A DNA stretch of 64,000 nucleotides from NCBI GenBank assembly GCA_964016875.1, contig OZ024720.1, positions 17,038,242 through 17,102,241 of the forward strand. The letters run 5' to 3'. The position numbers and the translations under genes were made by a program. The notes beneath the pieces are model-generated. The model did not search any database, was not told where the DNA came from, and was given only the letters and a program-made list of their open reading frames with translations. Shown in pieces: positions 31,691 through 41,614 of the stretch; position 1 is the stretch's first letter, and each line of letters starts with the position of its first letter. The stretch is from Fallopia convolvulus (taxonomy: Eukaryota > Streptophyta > Magnoliopsida > Caryophyllales > Polygonaceae).

Positions 31691-34446
31691 ATTGGTAAAA
31701 ACAAATGCTCTAAGCTTGAAGTTGATCATTTAGGCATTTTGTCGAACACATGGTGGGCGGTTAGAAAAGCATTGACCATTAGCCTTTGTTTTGAATTAAA
31801 AACGTGAAATTGTAAAGCAAAGCATATATAATATTCATAGGTTTGATTAAAAGAAACACAAATCAGTTTAAAAACACAAAAAAACATGTAAATTAAAGTA
31901 CCAAGCTCTCAAATTAAAAAAACCCCAAATGTAAACGTGGTACCATACAAAAGAGATTTATACCAGTACTCATGAAGAGAGAACACAAAATTGAGTCGAG
32001 ATCGACAAAAAAAGCAAACCAAATTAAAAAAAAGCAATGGGAAACAGATTTGGAGAAGAATCGATCGAAAACCTGCCTTAATTCTCCACGTTTCAATAGG
32101 AAGAAGATGACCCCTGTATGGTGTGTTCTAATTCAACGGACAAAAGTCTAAAATACCCCTCCGTTTAAAAATAACTTAAAAACGTGTATAGATCGTGGCC
32201 GTAGATGTATAATGATCAAACAGATTAGATTTGCTCGCATAATTCACTGTAGCATTTAGATGCACGTGATAGTGATTCATAATATTATTACGCATGTTGG
32301 ATTATTCTTATACAAACGATATAGCATAAGTTAACTCCCTTTAATAAAAAGGGGTTAGTCTAACAAGTCGAGTGGAAACGAAATAATGAAGGTTAATGTT
32401 CCGTTTCCTTAATGTGAACCCGTTTTAGGTCAATCTATCGAAGAGGGATCGATCCGACGTTAGTTACTCAAGCCAGGAACTAAGGCAAGCGGAAATTCTC
32501 TTTGGACCTTATTTTGATTATCGTGTTGTTGGACTCTTCTTCATGCCATGTTGGGAACTACTTGTGTGCATTTAAAATTGAACTTAGGATTATTGTTGCT
32601 AGGCATGACCATATTATTACAATTATTATTATTATTACTATTATTACTAGTAGTACTAGGATTAGTACTTTAGGTCTCTTGCGTGTGACCTTGCTTGTTC
32701 AGTCTCTTTTGAGACTTGTTGTGGACTAGATAGAATCAGGGGTGCGGATTTTGCTTCGACACCTCTATATAACTTATCGAGTGGTATGGCTTTCCGCCCT
32801 GTCTTCGCTCAGTACTTGGGTCATGATCTCGTAGTCGCTCCTCCTTTGAGAGGGTCTACTGCACCCTAGCTAGGTGCTGGAACCTTGTTCGTTTAAGTGG
32901 ATCGGCCTTCGTAGCCCCCACACCTAAAAAATCTTCACTTGAAGTGCAAATGTTTTATGACCTAAATAAGATAAGTGCCTTAAGCACAAACTTAATATAC
33001 TTGGGATGGATCGAGTACAACTTAAAGGGTCCATCCTTACTCTTGACTTTGAAAGATCGACATTCCAATCTTAATGATTAGGTTAAATAAGGTTGGTTGA
33101 GGTCTGATAAGTCGAGGGAAGTTTTCAAAACTTGTTGTGCAATAATTATATGTTACCAACATTATCTTTGACTCAAAGGAGCTACTTTTCTCGTAGTCTC
33201 CTTTTCCAAGCTCTTAACCCTCTTGTTCTCATGTCGAGACATTTTTCTCTTGCCATATAAAAGCGTCACTCAAACTTTCTCTCCTTCGTTGTCTCTATTT
33301 CTTAGCTCTCTACAAAGTTGGTTGTCGCCGTACACCCACACTTTGAGATTTCCGTTCCTACCTGCTTAGTCTCTATAGACTAACCGTTTTCTACTCTGCA
33401 TTTTGTTTGGTATTTCTTGCCTCTCGTGGAAATATTAGGTACTAGGGACAACTTAGCAAAGAGTGGAAGAGGAGAGAAGTGAAGATGTCACAGGGAGAAG
33501 ATTCTAGTTCCGTGCCACAAGTTCTCTTCGCCTTCGAGTTTAATATCATTTCCTTTTGAGCAAGACATATAATGTACTTTCCGTTGTTTTTTTTCATTTT
33601 GGAGATACTCTACTACTTTAACTTCAAGTTTGTAAGGATTATTTTATCGAATCACTTGTTGATGGCGCGTTGAAATTCAAGTACTTTAAGATTTCGCTAT
33701 TACATAATTCTTATTATTAGCCTTGGGTGACCTTGAACCGGAAAAATCCAAGGTCACTTGCGGTAATACCCAATGTTGCAAAGTAGGGGTGTTACAAACT
33801 TCACCTGATTTTTCTTCAATTTTTAGACTTTTTGTTACACTTGATTTTTCTTCAGTCTTCATGGCTTCTGCTTCGACTTTGTCAACTTCTCCTTCTTCCT
33901 CGTGGATTTTCTCAGTTGATTTTTCCTCTTCGTTGTTGAGGGGTTGATCACCATTGTAGTTTACCATGGGCTATGAAATTTCAGTGCTTAGAAAAGGCAA
34001 AAGCTTCTTCAAACAAGAAACAAGTGAGACTAGTTGAGATATAAGGCCATGATTAAGGTTTGCATGTGGTGATGGTAGATATGTGGTTGAAGGTGGTGGT
34101 GGATTGGAAGCGGGATAGTGTCTCATTGCTATTCGGATCGAACGTCTCTGATACCAAATGATAGAACCACTCAAGGAAAATCTCACTTGAGGCAAGACAC
34201 TGAGTACAAGGATCTCGTACACATGAATTTGGCTGAATAATACTTTAATATTGATAATTTTTCCGGATGATTACAACTGACCTTGACATAGGTTTAAATA
34301 GCACATCACCCTCATATTGAGGGAGAAAATTAAGGCTTAGTGAATTCTAAAAATCAGGGCATTTTTCTCCTAGCTAAAAATAAGGGAATTTATTTTCTAG
34401 CTAAAATTAAGGACTTTATCTTGTATCTAATATTAATGACTCTTAT

Positions 34447-35970
34447 TGATTTCATCTAGTTTTGCATGGTTTTGCATTAGCATTTCAGATTATATTTCGT
34501 CCTTTTCTAGCTTAGGTTTTGCATTTTGTGTTGATTTCTAGTATTATTCGCAGTATGGTTACCTACACAAGCTTTGTTTGTATTTTCAGGTTTTAGGAGG
34601 TGTTTTCGGCTCTTAAAGATGATTAGAGAGCTTAATGATATTGGAGGAGTCAATGAGAGGTGAAACAAGCCGTTGAGGATGCTTACGGGACAAGAATATG
34701 AGGTTAAAGAGGTGCTAGAGATGAGCCAACAAGCCAGAGATAAGGGTCGAGACCAGAAAAGAGGAGAAAATTGACCAAGTTGTGGTCTCGGTCGAGACCA
34801 TTTGCCGTCTCGGTCGAGACCATTTTCCGTCTCGGTCGAGAGGTGGTTCGAGAGCTCGTCTCGGTCGAGACGGCGGGTAGGCAGCCGCGAGATCTTCTTT
34901 TCTTGCGCGAGGGGCCATCTTTTATGTTGTATTTTTGGATGTTTTTAGCCTATAATATAAATACTCTTTAGAAAACTCTTTTAGGAGGACTTTTATGCAT
35001 TATTATTATTTCTAATTCCAAGTAGAGAGAAGAGACAAATTCTAGGGTTTTAGTTCTATGATCTTTCAAGTTGGGATTTTTTTTGCAATTTGGATCTACT
35101 TTATTTTCTTTCAATTGAATCTCTAGTAAATATCTGTTCCGATTATTGCTCTTATTTCTATTCCATGTTCAAGTTTATTGATTTGATTATGAATTTCATT
35201 ATGTTAGGCTAGGTTCTCTAGTTGTAGGGTTTGGTTGATCCCAAAAATGTAAAGCGGATTAGATTCAATATGTTTTGCTTGAATTGAGTTGGAAACTAAT
35301 ATGATTTGATTCTAAGGGATTAATCTAATAGGTTTAAACTTGCTAGAGTCTTGTTTAGGTTGTGCATCGAGAGGTGGTAGTCTAAGTAAGTAAACAAAAT
35401 AGAGAGAACGCATCGAGAGGTGGTTCTATCTATTTGGAAAAACTAGAATTGAACTTGAGAATTAGTTTCTCATGTAGTTAATTGTCATAGAACTTCTAGA
35501 TGTTTGAGTCAAGTTTGATGCATCACGAGAGTGGGGCAAGTTTGGTTTACCATCTAGATTTCTAAGTGCTTAAAGGGTTTCTATCGGTTTTGTTTCGTCA
35601 TGAGAGTGGGTTCTTAATTTGATAGAAGTACATTAAGTTAAACTTTGAGAAAAGTTAATTTATGACATTAGACAATAACCTTCATAATAAAATATCCAAC
35701 TCAATTTAGATAGAAGTGCGATTCAAACTCCATGGATCAAAGTTGTGGGGAATCCTTGCCTTGGAACTTTGCATTCTCATATATTTCTCCATCACAATAT
35801 ACTTGTTTTACTTGTTTTTAATGGTTAAAATTATTCCACAATCATTATATTTGGCTTAGAAACTTATTTTTAGAATTTACTAAAATAGAAATAATCCCCG
35901 TGATTCGATCCTGATCTACTACTACAACAGATCTCGTATTCTTGCGAGTGTGTGGGAAACCATCACACCA
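34447..35970 (+). repeat. Athila 5' LTR
   Basis: 1524 bp, TG...CA, ending CATCACACCA. A TATAAATAC element lies near 34955. It contains four copies of a GTCTCG-GT-CGAGAC hairpin motif about 100-170 bp upstream of the TATA element (listed separately). Confidence 0.9.
34785..34871. promoter_or_regulatory. Array of palindromic GTCTCGGTCGAGAC motifs in the 5' LTR
   Basis: Copies at 34785-34798, 34807-34820, 34829-34842 (last bases changed) and 34858-34871. Arms GTCTCG/CGAGAC are perfect around a 2-nt centre. Spacing is 22, 22 and 29 bp. They sit upstream of the putative TATA, so they may act as enhancer or silencing targets; this role is inferred. Confidence 0.6.
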
Positions 35971-36095
35971 AGTTTTGGCGTCGTTGCCAAGGATTATTGA
36001 TAGTTTTAGTTGGTTCTAACAGACTAGTTCATCTAAGTCCCCTTTTTTTTGATTTGTTTCTTTTTGTCTTTGGTTTTAGATGATTCCTTTAGTGT

Positions 36096-37416
36096 ATGCA
36101 CAGAGGGAGAAGTTCTAGCACTCCACTACACGATCCTGATCCCGAGCCTGAACGAACTCTTCACGCTAGATTAAGGGAAACCCAAGAAGCTCAAAGACAT
36201 AACATGGGTGAACGTGACGAAGCTATGGAAGCTCTACAACAGACGATTGCTAATATGACTACCCGTTTGCAAGGGTTCACTTAACGCGAGGCTGAACGAT
36301 TGGAAGCGGATCAGCTAGCTGAAGCTGAGAGGGCTCGACTTCTACCACAACCCGCCACTCTTGGCGAGTACATGATGCCCGTCAATCGTGGCCTAATCTC
36401 TGGGGTCGTGTTTCCACAAGTTACAACTCATCATCTTGAGTTGAAGTCTGGCTTTATTAGCATGATTCAGGCAAATCAGTTTGGGAGTCTACCTTATGAA
36501 AATCCCCACCAGCATATTGAAACCTTCTTGGAGCTGATGAATACATTACATATTCAGAATGTGCCTAAGGAAGCTATGCGCCTACTTTCCTTCCACTTCT
36601 CTCTTACGGGCAAGGCGAAGACGTGGTACCGGTCTCTTTCGGCGAATTCTATCACCACATGGGACGAGCTCTATGAGGCTTTTATGGCCAAATTCTTTCC
36701 TCCCAAAAAGACTTCTGAGATGAGAGCTCAAATAAGCTCATTTTCCATGTCTCCTAGTGAAACTTATTTTGAAGCATGGGAGAGGTTCAAGGACCTCCTT
36801 ATTTAATGTCCTCATCATGGGTTCTCTAAGTATGTGCTTCTCCAAATCTTCTACAGTGCCATTGATGATGCTACAAGACTGCATATTGATACATCTTCAT
36901 CGGGCAATTTCATGGAGATGCCAATGGATGATGCTTGGGCTCTAATTTAGAAGACCGCCCTCCATGCCCAACAAGTTTTCCAATGCTCGCTCTTCTTCTT
37001 CCTCTATTGCTAAGAAGAGTATGGGATTATATGAGATTGATTCTAGTGTTCATAAGGAGGCCCAAAATAGTGCTCTGATTCATGAGATTGCACAATTGAG
37101 GAAGCAAGTTGGTGAGATGAACATTTCAAAAGCAAGCACATCTGAATTGTCAACTCGAAAGGTTGTTTGCCAAATGTGTGGTGTACCCAACCATACCGCT
37201 CTTACTTGTCAACTTTATATGGCCCAACCTGTGGAGGTTCCTATTGAAGAAGCTATTTATGTTAAAGATGGATATCGGGATCCATATCCAAACCCGAAGA
37301 ACGATCCTTATTCGCCCACCTACAATCCAGGGTGGAGGAATTATCCGAATCTGAGGTATGGAAATAACGCTTCTTCAACATCTCAACCTCAATTTCAAAA
37401 TCCAGCTGCATATTAA
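36096..37416 (+). pseudogene. Athila gag, broken
   Basis: Starts MHRGRSSSTPLHDPDPEPER. A retrotransposon gag domain (PF03732 type) is recognisable at 36300-36806 (LSFHFSLTGKAKTWYRSL). A CCHC knuckle (CQMCGVPNHTALTC) is encoded near 37170-37210. Stops in the first frame are at 36282-36284, 36804-36806 and about 36948, and the knuckle segment is in another frame. Further frame changes follow after 37416. No full Gag can be made. Confidence 0.85.
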
Positions 37417-37499
37417 GCTCCTTATGGGGCTAGAGATGGCCCTCCTCCTGGCTATCAAGGCAATTTTTCGGGCTATCAAGCTAGGCCAATCTCCTGAGT

Positions 37500-38845
37500 T
37501 GATTGCTATGGAGAATATGGTGGCTGAAATGAAAGAACTTTTTAATAAGGTGCATGCTCTTGAGCAAGCACAAAAGATGACGGAAACTCAAGTGGCTCAA
37601 AATGCCGCCAATGCTCCTAGACCTTTGGGTACTCTACCGAGCCACCCCTAAGAGAATCCGAAAGGCCAAATTTCAGCGGTGTCCGTGAGGAATGGCAAGC
37701 AACTACATGAAAAGGAAAAGGAGCCTATGAAAGCTAAGGAGACAACAAAACCGAATGGCCCGGTTGAAGAAGACGAGATGCCTTCTAATACAGCCAAGGA
37801 GAAGGAGGTTCCATATGTGCCACCACCTCCTTATGTTCATCCACTCCCATTTCCCCAAAGGAAGAATCAAGCTTTGCTAGAGAAGAAGTATGGGAATTTC
37901 CTTGAAGTATTGAAGAAATTGCATATCAATATTCCGTATACTAATGCTTTAAAGGAGATGCCCTCTTATGTGAAGTTCTTGAAGGAGATTCTCTCCAACA
38001 AGAGGAAGCTTGATGAGTGTCATATGCTGTCCATGAACCAGGAGTGTAGTGCCTTGATTCAAAATAAGCTCCCACCAAAGCTCCAAGATCCAGGTAGTTT
38101 CTGTATACCTATTAATGTGGGTGCTTATTCTTATAATGCCTTATGTGATTTAGAAGCTAGTGTTAGTTTACTTCCACTATCTATTTGTGAAAAAATTGGC
38201 ATGAATGAATTAAGGCATGTGAAAGTGAAACTTTACATGGCAGATAGATCTATTGCTCACCCTGCAAGTATACTTTAGGATATTCCAATTCGTGTTGGAA
38301 AATTTTATGTGCCTGTAGACTTTGTTGTGTTAGATATTAAGGCTAATTCTCCTATTCCTATTATACTTGGTAGACCTTTCTTAGCCACTGCAGGTACAAT
38401 GATTAATGTGAAAGAAGGAATCCTCTCTTTCACCATTGGTGAAGAGAAGATTGAATTTAATTTTGCTAAATCTGTGAAATCACCTTCTTTTGATGATTAT
38501 TGTGATAAGATTGATGATGTGGATAGTGAAGCTCAAGAACATTTAATGTCCATTGTTTCTATTGATCCATTGGAGCTTTACTTAACCACTACCTGCCAAG
38601 GTAGATAGCTAGCCTGTGTCATTGCAGATTTAGAGGTGTCTCTTGAAGCACATGAGCTTGGAAAAGTTGCTCCTGAAATTCCATTGGGTGAGCCTCACGT
38701 CCCAAAGCTTGAGTTAAAGCCACTTCCCTCCACTTTGAGGTATGCATTTCTAGGACCAAATTCTACTTATCCTGTGATTGTGAATTCTAAATTGAATGAT
38801 GATGAAGTTGAAGAAAGGAATCTCTCCATCTTTATGCATGCATAG
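37500..38845 (+). pseudogene. Athila gag-pol linker and aspartic protease, broken
   Basis: A single frame, shared with the RT downstream, is interrupted by stops at 37649-37651, 38276-38278, 38606-38608 and 38843-38845. The protease motif reads DLEASVSLLP, where the family has D-x-G-A-S-V-S, so the glycine after the catalytic Asp is replaced by Glu. The flap/second half motif (PIPIILGRPFLATAGT) is intact. This copy would be inactive even without the stops. Confidence 0.82.
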
Positions 38846-38941
38846 AATTTTTATGGAAGACAATCACAAACCTACCATAGAACACCAAAGAAGGCTCAAT
38901 CCTAACATAAAAGAAGTAGTGAAAAAAAAGAAATTTTAAAA

Positions 38942-40498
38942 TTGCTTGATGTTGGAATTATATTTCCTATTTCTGATAGTAAATGGGTGAGCCCTGTCCA
39001 TGTTGTGCCTAAGAAGGGTGGGTTAACGGTTGTCAAAAATGAAAATAATGAGCTAATTCCTACAAGGACTGTCACTGGGTGGAGAATGTGCATTGATTAC
39101 AAGAAGTTGAACACTGCTACTAGAAAAGATATTTTTCCTCTTCCTTTTATTGATAAAGTTCTTGAAAGACTAGCTAAGCATGCTTATTTTTGTTATTTAG
39201 ATGGGTATAGTGGGTTTTGGCAAATTCTCATTCATCCCGAGGACCAGGAAAAGACTAACTTCACATGCCCTTATGGCAATTTTGCCTATAAGAGAATGCC
39301 TTTTGGTCTTTGTAATTCACCTGCTACCTTCCAAAGATGCATGATGGCTATATTTTCCAATATGATTGAAGATATTATGGAAGTATTTATGGATGACTTT
39401 TCTATCTATGACACTACTTTTGCGACTTGTTTGATTAATCTGGTTAAAGTGTTGAAAAGATGTGAAGAGTCTAACCTTGTGCTAAACTGGGAAAAATGTC
39501 ACTTTATGGTTAATGAAGGAATTGTCCTAAGACATTTAGTTTCTAATAGAGGAATAGAAGTGGATCGTGCTAAAATTGAACTCATTGAAAAGATGCCACC
39601 CCCTACCTCTATAAAAGGAATTAGAAGTTTTTTAGGACATGCGGGCTTTTATAGGAGATTTATTAAGGATTTCTCAAAAATTGCTAAGCCTTTGACTAAC
39701 CTATTATTGAAGGATGTAGCCTTCCATTTTTCTCCAGAGTGTCTTGAGTCATTTAACAGGTTGAAAAAGGAGTTGGTGTCTGCCCCTATCACGCAATCTC
39801 CAAACTGGGGCCTCCCATTTGAGGTCATGTGTGATGCTAGTGATTTTGTTGTTGGAGCTGTCCTTGGCCAAAGGAAAGACAAGAAGCTTCATGCCATTTA
39901 TTACGCTAGCAAGACACTTGATGAGGCTCAGATGAATTACACCACCATTGAGAAAGCGTTGCTTGCTGTGGTGTTTTCCTTTGAGAAATTTCGGTCATAT
40001 TTGGTAGGTTCCAAGGTCATTGTCTATACCGATCATGCTGTTGTCCGCTATTTGATGCAGAAAAAGGATGCTAAGCCTCGTCTTATTCGGTGGATTTTGT
40101 TTCTCCAAGAGTTTGATTTAGAGATTAGGGATAAAAAGGGTGCTGAAAATTTGGTGGTTGACCACTTATCTAGGCTCCCTTTGGAGCACATTGAGGAGAA
40201 GAAGGGTGAAATGCCAATTGATGATTCTTTACCTGATGATCATTTATTTCTCATCAATTTGGCTCATGTTATGGAAGAAGTGAGACGTCTTTCTGATGAA
40301 GATGCTCCCTGGTATGCTGATTTTGTGAATTATCTTGTTTGTAGAAAGCTTCCACCGGGTCTCACATATCATCAAAAGAAGAAATTCCTACATGATGTGC
40401 ACCACTATTATTGGGATGAGCCCTTTCTCTTCAAACAGGGTAATGATTTGATATTTAGAAGATGCATTCCCTACGAAGAAGTTGAGAGTGTGATCTGA
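38942..40498 (+). CDS. Athila reverse transcriptase and RNase H segment
   Basis: 518 codons open. RT motifs: SPVHVVPKKGG, WRMCIDYKKLN, FCYLDGYSGFWQI (catalytic Asp), FAYKRMPFGLCNSPATFQRC and FMDDFSIY (catalytic DD). The RNase H follows with MCDASDFVVGAVLG, YTTIEKALLAVVF, YTDHAVVRYL and AENLVVDHLSRL. Upstream stops and a TGA at 40496-40498 before the integrase disconnect it from the rest of pol. Confidence 0.9.
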   Translation: MLDVGIIFPISDSKWVSPVHVVPKKGGLTVVKNENNELIPTRTVTGWRMCIDYKKLNTATRKDIFPLPFIDKVLERLAKHAYFCYLDGYSGFWQILIHPEDQEKTNFTCPYGNFAYKRMPFGLCNSPATFQRCMMAIFSNMIEDIMEVFMDDFSIYDTTFATCLINLVKVLKRCEESNLVLNWEKCHFMVNEGIVLRHLVSNRGIEVDRAKIELIEKMPPPTSIKGIRSFLGHAGFYRRFIKDFSKIAKPLTNLLLKDVAFHFSPECLESFNRLKKELVSAPITQSPNWGLPFEVMCDASDFVVGAVLGQRKDKKLHAIYYASKTLDEAQMNYTTIEKALLAVVFSFEKFRSYLVGSKVIVYTDHAVVRYLMQKKDAKPRLIRWILFLQEFDLEIRDKKGAENLVVDHLSRLPLEHIEEKKGEMPIDDSLPDDHLFLINLAHVMEEVRRLSDEDAPWYADFVNYLVCRKLPPGLTYHQKKKFLHDVHHYYWDEPFLFKQGNDLIFRRCIPYEEVESVI

Positions 40499-41430
40499 CA
40501 TTGTCATTCTCTGCCTACTGGGGGTTATGCAAAAGCCTTCAAGACTACTGCAAAAATTCTAGAGTCTGGTCTCTACTAGCCTACTATGTTTAAAGATGTG
40601 CAGAAATTTGTTGTGTCTTGTGATGAGTGCCAGTGAGTAGGGAATATTTCTTGGAAGAATGAGATGCCACTTAATGGTATTTTGGAGGTTGAGCTTTTTG
40701 ATGTTTGGGGAATTGACTTCATGGGTCCATTTCCTAATTCTGGACCTTACAAATACATTCTTGTGGCAGTAAACTATGTCTCTAAGTGGGTGGAACCATT
40801 GCCACTCCCACTGATGATTCTAGAGTGGTAGCCAAGTTTATGAAGTCCACCATCTTCCCTAGATTTGGAGTTCCTCGTGTTCTTATTAGTGATGGAGGAT
40901 CACATTTCATTGAGAGGAGCTTTGAGACGCTTATGAGGAAGTATGAGGTAAATCACCAAATTTCTACTCCATATCATCCTCAAACAAGTGGTGATGTTGA
41001 GGTCTCTAACCGGAAAATTAAAAGCATCTTGGAGAAAACTGTGTCCCGATCAAGGAAGGATTGGGCAATGAAGCTTGATGATGCTTTATGGGCCTATAGA
41101 ACTGCATACAAGACTCCCCTTGGTACTACTCCATACCGGCTTGTTTATGGAAAGTCTTTTCATTTACCGGTTGAGCTTGAGCACAAGGCGTTTTGGGAAA
41201 TTAAGACGCTTAACTTTCAATTAGAAGTGGCCGGTGAAAAGAGGAAATTGCAACTCCAAGAACTCGAGGAGTTGAGGCTTGAATCTTATGAGAATGCTCG
41301 GATTTACAAGGAAAGAACCAAAAGGTGGCATGATAAGAGGATTAGTCTTAAGGATTTCAAGGAAGGCGAGACCGCGTGTCATCTCGACCAAGACAAAAGG
41401 GTCTTGCTCTCGGCAACCGTCTCGGTCTAG
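40499..41430 (+). pseudogene. Athila integrase, broken
   Basis: Zinc-finger region and core begin in the RT frame after the TGA (HCHS and CDECQ pairs, two more stops), with GIDFMGPFP carrying the first catalytic Asp. From about 40786 the frame shifts and the core continues (LISDGGSHF with the second Asp; GDVEVSNR with the catalytic Glu), to TAG near 41428. The C-terminal stretch (ERTKRWHDKRI) is the usual Athila integrase tail. Another GTCTCG/TAGAC palindrome-like motif lies at the end (41419-41432). Confidence 0.85.
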
Positions 41431-41614
41431 ACGACGATATTTTCTAGAATTTAAAAAAAAATTATGAAATAAAACCTAAAAAATCAGAACAGCCCCGCTG
41501 GACTTCTTTCTCCTCCTACCTGTATCTCTCTCTCTCTCGATACTCCTCTGAGAACGAACACAACCAGCGCTGCTCAGGCCGCCCTCTATTGCACCCGACC
41601 AACCACTACCAGCG

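Larger units (their letters stand above)
29580..32278. mobile_element. Mutator-like element (2.7 kb) nested in the solo LTR
   Basis: Perfect 9-bp TSD ATAATATTA (29571-29579 and 32279-32287). The ends are imperfect inverted repeats that align over about 60 bp (for example TGCGAGCAA and GGATCA/TGATCA at matching positions). The interior has no transposase. It contains a tRNA-like sequence and a long stretch of degenerate TTCAT repeats. Confidence 0.78.
28321..33796 (+). mobile_element. Tekay-like Ty3/gypsy solo LTR containing a Mutator-like element
   Basis: Begins TGTAATAACC and ends GGGGTGTTACA, with perfect TSD AACTT (28316-28320 and 33797-33801). Subtracting the nested element (29580-32287) leaves about 2.77 kb, close to the related solo LTR at 41615-44509 (2.9 kb). 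A CTATTTAAG near 28855 followed by AAACACAGAAACACTC suggests the promoter and transcription start. No primer site, coding region or second LTR is present. Confidence 0.8.
28067..33967 (-). pseudogene. Lys/Glu-rich ORF of the small LTR element, interrupted by a solo LTR
   Basis: It reads from ATG 33967 down to 33797 (57 codons), then resumes in the same frame at 28315 after the Tekay-like solo LTR and its AACTT duplication, ending TAA at 28067. About 139 residues in total before interruption. The protein is Lys/Glu-rich with a repeated IEEKSGE motif and VDK/STEK phrases; no zinc knuckle, protease or nucleic-acid-binding signature. It may be a minimal gag-like ORF or a captured host fragment. 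Frame preservation across the insertion shows it was open when the solo LTR's parent element arrived. Confidence 0.6.

Noticed and set aside
36757..36945. Separate small ORF within the Athila gag region
   Set aside because: It is an alternative frame of the broken gag; the gag frame has the domain similarity.
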